From the NCBI GenBank assembly GCA_027008885.1, contig JALVDQ010000344.1, positions 1 through 8,702 on the forward strand: DNA of 8,702 nt, read 5' to 3'. Positions 1 to 5,588 of the stretch are shown here, in pieces. The position numbers were made by a program, and so were the translations under genes. The notes under the pieces were generated by a model. The model searched no databases. It worked only from the letters and a program-made list of their open reading frames with translations, and had not been told where the DNA came from. How positions within the stretch are numbered: the first letter of the stretch is position 1; the number at the start of each line of letters is the position of its first letter. The stretch is from Thiotrichaceae bacterium. Lineage in GTDB: Bacteria; Pseudomonadota; Gammaproteobacteria; Thiotrichales; Thiotrichaceae.

Positions 1-91
1 CTGTCCGAGAACCTTGACCTCTATTTGCCCAATAGCGTGTTAAAAGTGCTTATTTATATACTTCATAATCTGGGCGTTACTATTTTTGTGG

Positions 92-925
92 CTACTCCAT
101 TCGCATGGTTTGTAGCACCGGTTTTGTATCCGGCATTTTTCCACGCCAGATAGAGAAGGACTCTGCCGCCTGTTCTACCAGCATTCCCAGTCCATTCATT
201 ACTTTTGCAGCACCCTGATCTTCACACCAGTTTTCAAAGGCGGTGGGTCTGCCTGCGTACATCATATCATAACAATGCACCGCAGGTGCGAGACAAGTTT
301 CTGGTATTGGTGGCATAATGCCCTGCAAACTCGCTGCTGTGCCATTAATAATCAGGTCATACTCACCCTGAATATCGGCAAAACCTGCGCCCGCAAGCTG
401 GCAGCCTTCACTAATGTCCTGCATGTCTTTGGCTAAATCTGTAGCGCGCTCAGGGGTGCGATTGGCAATAAAAATCTGCTTTGGAAACTGTTGTAGCAAG
501 GGCTGAATCACGCCACGCACTGCCCCCCCTGCCCCAAGAATCAAAATACGCCTGTCTTTGATTGGGCTGTTATGGTTTACCACCAGATCGCGTAGCATGC
601 CGATGCCATCGGTATTTGCACCAAAAACAGTGCCATCCTCTTCAAGAACCAGCGTATTAACCGCACCTGCGCGTTGTGCATAATCGCTGAGTTTATCCGC
701 CAGATCAAAGGCCTGCTGCTTGAAAGGCACGGTAACATTCAAGCCCTTGCCGCCACCTTGTCGAAATGCCTCAACGGTCTGCCTGAATTTATCCAGCGGT
801 GAGAGCAAGGCTTCATACATAAGCTCTTCACCTGTCTGCCGGGCAAACATCTGGTGAATCATTGGGGATTTGCTGTGAGCGATGGGGTTTCCGATTACGG
901 CGTATTTATCAATGGAATGTGCCAT
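92..925 (-). CDS. aroE: Shikimate dehydrogenase (NADP+)
   Basis: This enzyme reduces 3-dehydroshikimate to shikimate with NADPH in the cytoplasmic pathway to chorismate and the aromatic amino acids. The 277-residue product has the usual family length. The N-terminal substrate domain shows the shikimate-binding SKS (residues 18-20), the catalytic lysine in NVTVPFK (K69), N90 and the NTDG aspartate (D106). The nucleotide domain has the glycine loop GAGGA (131-135) and the NRTPER segment (155-160) that favours NADPH over NADH. The C-terminal GLGMLVEQAA closes the active site. The ATG at 925 is preceded by only a weak AGG about 14 nt upstream. The leader contains a copy of the C7/T5 dispersed element 43-71 nt before the start. 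A repeat-filled spacer separates it from hemB upstream, so it may have its own promoter, though I could not pick one out with confidence. The function is well supported. Confidence 0.97.
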   Translation of the reverse strand: MAHSIDKYAVIGNPIAHSKSPMIHQMFARQTGEELMYEALLSPLDKFRQTVEAFRQGGGKGLNVTVPFKQQAFDLADKLSDYAQRAGAVNTLVLEEDGTVFGANTDGIGMLRDLVVNHNSPIKDRRILILGAGGAVRGVIQPLLQQFPKQIFIANRTPERATDLAKDMQDISEGCQLAGAGFADIQGEYDLIINGTAASLQGIMPPIPETCLAPAVHCYDMMYAGRPTAFENWCEDQGAAKVMNGLGMLVEQAAESFSIWRGKMPDTKPVLQTMRME

Positions 926-968
926 ATTTGTATATTAACCTGTTTGTTTTCTGTTTTTGCCTGCTTAT

Positions 969-996
969 ACCCATCCCCCCCTTTTTATATATTTTT
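969..996 (+). repeat. C7/T5 dispersed element, copy 1 (aroE leader)
   Basis: The order is ACCCAT, 7 C, 5 T, a short A/T spacer, then ATTTTT, 28 bp in all. It is the shortest copy, having 5 T rather than 7. Read along the aroE transcript it appears as the purine-rich complement (A-run then G-run), 43-71 nt upstream of the start codon. It forms an inverted pair with copy 2. Confidence 0.85.
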
Positions 997-1018
997 CATA
1001 ACAGTGTTGGATAGAAGC

Positions 1019-1031
1019 CTGTCCGAGAACC
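1019..1031. repeat. 13-bp word repeated at both ends of the aroE segment
   Basis: CTGTCCGAGAACC occurs here and again at positions 1-13, so the two copies bracket aroE as direct repeats. Similarity stops immediately after the 13 bases. By a rough estimate a 13-base match somewhere in a window this long is not very unlikely by chance, so the meaning is uncertain. It could be the end of a small mobile sequence. Confidence 0.35.
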
Positions 1032-1038
1032 GGGAATC

Positions 1039-1070
1039 GTAGGTCGGGTTAGCGCTAGCGTAACCCGACA
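1039..1070 (+). repeat. REP-like palindrome, unit 1
   Basis: A perfect 9-bp stem pairs GTCGGGTTA (1043-1051) with TAACCCGAC (1061-1069) around a GC-rich loop that is itself nearly palindromic. The GTAGG head before the stem and the overall form match the REP-type extragenic palindromes common in proteobacterial genomes, which are thought to be spread by REP-associated tyrosine transposases (established for the class; no such transposase is in this window). Its first 15 bases are the exact reverse complement of 1178-1192. Confidence 0.75.
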
Positions 1071-1114
1071 CATGCAAAATATAGTTATGCTTAAACCTGT
1101 TAATTTATTTAATA

Positions 1115-1146
1115 TGTAGATTGGATCAGCGTAGAGTAATCAAACA
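1115..1146 (+). repeat. Degenerate REP-like unit
   Basis: The sequence GTAGATTGGATCAGCG and the following GTAGAGTAATCAAAC line up with unit 1 in position and spacing, in the same orientation, but most stem pairs are lost. It is probably an older, decayed REP unit, or one of a second subfamily with TTGGAT in place of TCGGGT. Confidence 0.5.
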
Positions 1147-1160
1147 TAATACCATGATCT

Positions 1161-1193
1161 TGTCGGCTTACGCTCAGGCTAACCCGACCTACA
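1161..1193 (-). repeat. REP-like palindrome, unit 2, inverted
   Basis: This is the same palindrome as at 1039-1070 but in opposite orientation. The stem GTCGGCTTA (1162-1170) pairs with TAACCCGAC (1180-1188) with one mismatch, and the GACCTAC tail (1186-1192) mirrors the GTAGG head of unit 1. A head-to-head REP pair like this is the arrangement called a BIME. The 15-bp arms 1039-1053 and 1178-1192 are perfect complements, so a long-range hairpin enclosing the degenerate unit is also possible. Confidence 0.75.
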
Positions 1194-1213
1194 ATAACCC
1201 AGCTACGATTTTG

Positions 1214-1243
1214 AAAAATATATAAAAAAAGGGGGGGATGGGT
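1214..1243 (-). repeat. C7/T7 dispersed element, copy 2 (hemB 3' end)
   Basis: This copy is 30 bp long. On the minus strand it reads ACCCAT, 7 C, 7 T, ATAT, then ATTTTT. It begins 5 nt after the hemB TAG, so the hemB transcript would carry a C-run followed by a U-run directly downstream of the stop. There is no GC-rich hairpin before the U-run, so it does not fit a standard intrinsic terminator. Confidence 0.85.
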
Positions 1244-1248
1244 TGTCA

Positions 1249-2289
<1,041 letters not shown>

Positions 2290-2321
2290 TTAAAAGTTAC
2301 ATGAGTAGTTACTGTATAAAT

Positions 2322-3086
2322 TTATCCCAGTTTATTACTTTCTACAACCTCTCTTATTTGTTTTTCTGCATATTCAGCGATTTGCTTTCTTTGTGTGAAC
2401 TGCCTACCCTGAATTACAGGAAAAAAGGTCAGTTCAACATGGATGTTTTTTTCAGCCAGGATATTCATCAGGTTACGCAAAAAGCTTTCGTCTTCCCAGA
2501 CAATATTGGGATGAGGTTTGCCCTCGTCATCCAGATAACGAATGGCTATCGGCTGAACTGGCAGTTGATGATCAATTGCAGGGGCAAAAATACGCGCATG
2601 AAAGTGCCTCAAGTCTCGACCATTACCTGTTGTTCCTTCAGGAAAAATAAGGATATTGTCACCTGATTTTACGGTCTCGGAAATCTGTGCAGAGGCTTTT
2701 TTGGAGGCATCTTTTCCACCCCGCTGAATAAAGACTGTGCCAACTTTTTCTCCCAGCCAGCCGATTACCGGCCACTTGCGCACTTCTGCCTTGGAGAGAA
2801 ATGTTGCACCCGCGCTACCGATAACCGGAATATCCAGCCAGGAAACATGATTAGCAACCCATAAGGCGGACTGCTGATGCGCGTCTCCTGTCATCTTCAG
2901 CTTGATGCCGACGATTGTAACCACCTTTTTTAACCACCACTGACGAAGATTCTTTTGCTTCTGGTTAATCGCAACTAATTTTTCGCCTGATTTTTTTCGT
3001 GGCGCATAAACAAGCATTAAAATCACGCCAATAACAGACAAGCCCAAAAGCGCAATAAAACGGTATGATATTCTGATATATTTCAT
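2322..3086 (-). CDS. plsC: 1-acyl-sn-glycerol-3-phosphate acyltransferase (PlsC/LPLAT family)
   Basis: The product transfers an acyl chain to the 2-position of lysophosphatidic acid to give phosphatidic acid, at the inner face of the cytoplasmic membrane. It has 254 residues. A hydrophobic segment at about residues 8-28 should anchor it. The family's catalytic HX4D motif is H80-VSWL-D85 in ANHVSWLD. Block II is FIQRG (119-123), block III is FPEGTT (148-153) and block IV is around PVQPIAI (176-182). The ATG at 3086 lacks a clear ribosome-binding site but lies only 13 bp after the bioC stop, so translational coupling is likely. The family also includes lipid A and ornithine-lipid acyltransferases. 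The plsC role is the most probable, but the substrate is not shown by the sequence, and a genome with another plsC would weaken it. Confidence 0.85.
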   Translation of the reverse strand: MKYIRISYRFIALLGLSVIGVILMLVYAPRKKSGEKLVAINQKQKNLRQWWLKKVVTIVGIKLKMTGDAHQQSALWVANHVSWLDIPVIGSAGATFLSKAEVRKWPVIGWLGEKVGTVFIQRGGKDASKKASAQISETVKSGDNILIFPEGTTGNGRDLRHFHARIFAPAIDHQLPVQPIAIRYLDDEGKPHPNIVWEDESFLRNLMNILAEKNIHVELTFFPVIQGRQFTQRKQIAEYAEKQIREVVESNKLG

Positions 3087-3099
3087 ATTATTATCGAAT

Positions 3100-4071
3100 T
3101 TATTTAATTTCTTTTATAGGTATAATCCGCGTTTTGTCTGACATAGAGTCTGGCATAGTATTTGGCATAGCATCTGTCATAGTGCCTCGCCGCTTTACCC
3201 CCTCCCCCACCCAGGCATGACCATAAATCACTTCCCAGCTTGCAGGATACAGCCCCTCACTGGTTTTAAACTGCTCATAAGCCTGCTCAAACGCAGCAAA
3301 CCTGTCTTTTCCCGTCAGACCCTTGCAGCGCTGGCTGTCGCTATTGCTCGCTCCAATATTTTTAATATCGCGCATTAGCTGGCGCACATTCGCATAGGTC
3401 ATGGTGATAATTTCCATATCGGTCACCGGATCAAGAAAACCCGCCTGCAACAGCATGTCACCAATTTCGTGCATGTCGGCAAAGGTGCTGGTGTGCGGCA
3501 TGTTGTCTACTTGCGCCCAACTCTGGCGTATTTCCCTGAGTGTATCCGGTCCGAATGTGGTAAACAGCAGCAAACCATTGGGTGCCAGCACATGATGAAA
3601 ACCTGCCAGGGTGCTTGCCAGATCATTGCTCCATTGCAACATCAGACTGGAAACCAGCAGATCAAAGCTTTCCTGCTTGAAGGGCAAGCACTCGGCATCG
3701 CCACACACTGCTTGCAGATTGTGCGCGCGACGCCTGGCAGAAGGCATAAGGGAAGAGCATAGATCATGTACCCATCCCCCCCCTTTTTTTACTATTTTTG
3801 ACCTGCCTGCTGTGGCTGTGTGTGCCACTGCTCTGGACATATTCAGTGCCAGATCAAGCGCAACCGTCTGTGCTTCGGGGTAACGCTTGAGCATGTCCCG
3901 AACAAGAAAGCCGGTACCGCTGCCGACATCAAGGATTCGTTCTGGCTGGTGTTTGATATATTCCAGACGCGCGCTCAAACGGGCTGCAATTTCCTTTTGC
4001 AAGACGGCCGCAGCATCATAGCTTTTTGATGCCTTTTCAAAATGTTGCCTTATTATTTTCTTGTCAAGCAT
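3100..4071 (-). CDS. bioC: Malonyl-ACP O-methyltransferase, with in-frame repeat insertion
   Basis: BioC uses S-adenosylmethionine to methylate malonyl-ACP, which then enters fatty acid elongation as the biotin precursor. The SAM-binding motif I is LDVGSGTGF (47-55), followed by the acidic D73, the CGDAE segment (123-127) and FDLLVSSLMLQW (136-147). TFGPDTLRE (172-180) and WEVIYGHAW (279-287) are BioC signatures. At 323 residues it is longer than usual (about 250-290). The excess lies in two places. Residues about 91-110 include a C8/T7 element read as SKIVKKGGGWV, placed between beta-strand 2 and CGDAE. The C-terminus carries a four-unit 12-bp repeat (about residues 298-313). The start overlaps the bioH end by 8 bp, fitting a bioH-bioC transcript. 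All core motifs remain in frame on both sides of the insert, so the enzyme is probably functional. Confidence 0.93.
   Translation of the reverse strand: MLDKKIIRQHFEKASKSYDAAAVLQKEIAARLSARLEYIKHQPERILDVGSGTGFLVRDMLKRYPEAQTVALDLALNMSRAVAHTATAGRSKIVKKGGGWVHDLCSSLMPSARRRAHNLQAVCGDAECLPFKQESFDLLVSSLMLQWSNDLASTLAGFHHVLAPNGLLLFTTFGPDTLREIRQSWAQVDNMPHTSTFADMHEIGDMLLQAGFLDPVTDMEIITMTYANVRQLMRDIKNIGASNSDSQRCKGLTGKDRFAAFEQAYEQFKTSEGLYPASWEVIYGHAWVGEGVKRRGTMTDAMPNTMPDSMSDKTRIIPIKEIK
3137..3184 (-). repeat. Four-unit 12-bp tandem repeat inside bioC
   Basis: Four imperfect 12-bp units lie end to end at 3137, 3149, 3161 and 3173, each built on TCTG(A/G)CATAG with variants. In the bioC frame they encode M-T-D-A, M-P-N-T, M-P-D-S and M-S-D-K, a repetitive tail after the last conserved BioC segment. 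Since the unit is a multiple of three, copy-number change would leave the frame intact. Confidence 0.8.
3770..3799 (+). repeat. C8/T7 dispersed element, copy 3 (inside bioC)
   Basis: This copy is 30 bp: ACCCAT, 8 C, 7 T, AC-T, then ATTTTT. It has one more C than the other copies and one base fewer in the A/T spacer, so total length stays at 30. It lies antisense to bioC, where it is read as codons for roughly S-K-I-V-K-K-G-G-G-W-V, with no stop. Confidence 0.88.
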
Positions 4072-4861
4072 TAGATTGTATAAAGGCTAAAAGGTGAGAA
4101 ACAAATTCTTCAGGATGTGTCATAAAGGGTGCGTGTCCGGCATTTTTAAGGAGGGTGATTTGAGCATCTGGACGCAATAATTTCAAATCATTTATGACTT
4201 CGGCAGGCACTAATTTGTCTTTTTCTGCAAACAGATAATGCTGTGGCACATCGGGATTACTCTGACGCAAATCTGTTGTGCTTAATACTTGCAAACCCAG
4301 TTTTAGGGCATGCAGATAATTAGCATACCCATCCCCCCCTTTTTTTATATATTTTTGATTTGACACAATATCCTGAATCAGCGCCTGCTGTATTGCTCTG
4401 GCGTTTTTAATTCCCATAAACTGCAATGCAATAAAACGCTTGAGTGTTGCTGCGGGGTTATCCTGCAAGCCTTTCGCAAAGTTTTCCAGGAGTTCGGGGC
4501 TGATACCATGTTGCCAGTCATCAGCCTGTGAAAATCTCGGTGTGGAAGCGACCAGCGTCAGGCTTTTTAGCCGCTCAGGAATTTTTAGCGCAACGCACTG
4601 CGCGATCAGTCCGCCAAGTGACCAGCCCAGCAGATGAGCCTCGCGCGGAATTACCTTTAACACCCGTTTAACGATGTCCTGGAGTGAATCCGCCCTTATG
4701 TGGTTATTTATGCCATGCCCCGGCAGATCAAGCCAGCTCACTCTAAATTCAGCTTCTAGCGCGGGACGCACGGTTTTCCATACCGCTGAATTCATGCCCC
4801 AGCCATGAATAGCGACAAGCGGCGCACCTTTTCCTGTGGTTGTGACTAAAAGTTGTTTCAA
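4064..4861 (-). CDS. bioH: Pimeloyl-ACP methyl ester carboxylesterase, with in-frame repeat insertion
   Basis: BioH hydrolyses the methyl ester of pimeloyl-ACP, ending the fatty-acid-like phase of biotin synthesis. It is a cytoplasmic alpha/beta hydrolase of 265 residues. The nucleophile is S81 in LGWSLGG, and the rest of the triad is D215 in FAEKD and H243 in NAGHAPF. HGWGMN (19-24) forms the oxyanion region. Between the cap helices and the TTDLRQ segment (195-200), the product is about 10 residues longer than E. coli BioH as I recall it. The extra residues coincide with a 30-bp C/T-run element read as QKYIKKGGDG (169-178). The start is TTG at 4861, supported by AAGGA 8 nt upstream. It is first in the leftward gene block, overlapping bioC by 8 bp and diverging from plsY. 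Confidence 0.94.
   Translation of the reverse strand: MKQLLVTTTGKGAPLVAIHGWGMNSAVWKTVRPALEAEFRVSWLDLPGHGINNHIRADSLQDIVKRVLKVIPREAHLLGWSLGGLIAQCVALKIPERLKSLTLVASTPRFSQADDWQHGISPELLENFAKGLQDNPAATLKRFIALQFMGIKNARAIQQALIQDIVSNQKYIKKGGDGYANYLHALKLGLQVLSTTDLRQSNPDVPQHYLFAEKDKLVPAEVINDLKLLRPDAQITLLKNAGHAPFMTHPEEFVSHLLAFIQSNA
4327..4356 (+). repeat. C7/T7 dispersed element, copy 4 (inside bioH)
   Basis: This copy is exactly 30 bp: ACCCAT, 7 C, 7 T, ATAT, then ATTTTT. It lies antisense to bioH, in which it is read without a stop as about ten codons including K-Y-I-K-K-G-G-D-G. It differs from copy 2 by nothing within the 30 bp. Confidence 0.9.
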
Positions 4862-4869
4862 GTAGACTA

Positions 4870-4874
4870 TCCTT
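4870..4874 (-). promoter_or_regulatory. Ribosome-binding site of bioH that decides a TTG start
   Basis: The minus strand reads AAGGA, then 8 nt, then TTG. This is a good Shine-Dalgarno match at ideal spacing and supports the TTG at 4861 as the start. Confidence 0.7.
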
Positions 4875-4901
4875 AGGGATGAAAAAAGTCATTCCCTTCA
4901 A

Positions 4902-4907
4902 TATAAT
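4902..4907 (+). promoter_or_regulatory. Possible -10 box for plsY in the divergent region
   Basis: TATAAT is a perfect sigma-70 -10 hexamer 17 nt before the plsY ATG, in the 63-bp gap between divergent bioH and plsY. No good -35 box lies at the right distance, and the implied leader would be only about 10 nt without a Shine-Dalgarno sequence. The A/T-rich stretch could equally serve bioH on the other strand. This is tentative. Confidence 0.35.
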
Positions 4908-4924
4908 ATTCACGGTTCTATATC

Positions 4925-5554
4925 ATGCTCATGCCCTATTTTCTAGTCATTCTCGCTTATTTTACAGGTTCTCTTTCTGCCGCCATTATTACCTGCAAAC
5001 TACTCGGCAAAGTTGACCCGCGCACGGTGGGTTCACGCAATCCGGGGGCGACCAATGTATTGCGTTATGCTGGCAAAAAGGCGGCGATTTTGACCCTGCT
5101 GGGTGACATGCTGAAAGGGCTTGTGCCGGTCGCCATAGGACATGCGCTGGGATTAGGCTGGGAGTGGCTGGTGCTGGTGGGTATTGCTGCCTTTCTGGGG
5201 CATTTGTATCCAGTTTATTATGGCTTCAGGGGGGGCAAGGGGGTTGCCACTGCGTTTGGTGTTTTTCTTGGTTTAAACCCGATTATTGGTATTGTGGTTT
5301 TACTCACATGGATGATTTCTGCGCTGATTTTTAATATATCCTCCCTCTCCGCGCTGATTGCTACATTGCTTGCGCCCGTCTATTTCTATATTGTGACAAG
5401 CTCCATACCACTGTTTTTCGGCTTGCTGTTTATTACACTGATGATTTACTGGCGGCATCGCACCAATATCATTGAAATTATTGACGGCACCGAGGACAAA
5501 ATTGTTGAAAAAGGCGGAAAAACCACGGTTGATATTACAGCAGACAAAAATTAA
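4925..5554 (+). CDS. plsY: Acyl-phosphate:glycerol-3-phosphate acyltransferase
   Basis: PlsY transfers an acyl group from acyl-phosphate to the 1-position of glycerol-3-phosphate, the first step of phospholipid synthesis, as a multi-pass inner-membrane protein. The 209-residue product shows all three family motifs: SRNPGATNVLR (37-47), GHLYPVYYGFRGGKGVAT (92-109) and HRTNI (178-182). Hydrophobic segments appear at about 5-25, 55-75, 80-98, 112-135 and 140-175, consistent with the known five-helix fold. Two ATG codons lie two codons apart (4925 and 4931), and neither has a clear ribosome-binding site, so the start is uncertain by two residues. The tail after the last motif (about 25 residues, charged) is somewhat long. 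It diverges from bioH and is followed after 34 bp by recG. Confidence 0.97.
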   Translation: MLMPYFLVILAYFTGSLSAAIITCKLLGKVDPRTVGSRNPGATNVLRYAGKKAAILTLLGDMLKGLVPVAIGHALGLGWEWLVLVGIAAFLGHLYPVYYGFRGGKGVATAFGVFLGLNPIIGIVVLLTWMISALIFNISSLSALIATLLAPVYFYIVTSSIPLFFGLLFITLMIYWRHRTNIIEIIDGTEDKIVEKGGKTTVDITADKN

Positions 5555-5588
5555 TAAAATAAATAACCCCGACCGAGTATAAACTGCC

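Larger units (their letters stand above)
926..1248. other. Gene-free spacer between hemB and aroE, packed with repeats
   Basis: This 323-bp stretch contains no credible gene. From left to right it holds the short aroE leader, copy 1 of the C/T-run element, a 13-bp word also found at position 1 of the window, a REP-like palindrome, a degenerate REP-like unit, a second well-formed REP-like palindrome in inverted orientation, and copy 2 of the C/T-run element in inverted orientation ending 5 nt after the hemB stop. An open frame crossing the aroE start on the + strand (854-1042) has no family resemblance and overlaps aroE; I treat it as non-coding. Confidence 0.8.

Noticed and set aside
854..1042. 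62-codon open frame on the + strand crossing the aroE start and the spacer
   Set aside because: It overlaps aroE antisense, runs through a repeat element and has no family resemblance or ribosome-binding site.
1214..1243. C/T element as an ordinary intrinsic terminator
   Set aside because: It has a U-run but no GC-rich inverted repeat ahead of it, and other copies lie inside coding regions.
2301..2666. 121-codon open frame on the + strand antisense to plsC
   Set aside because: Long, but it lies entirely over the conserved plsC C-terminal region and its sequence shows no motif; plsC is clearly the real gene.
3401..4029. Several open frames antisense to bioC
   Set aside because: All are shadows of bioC, with no independent start signals.
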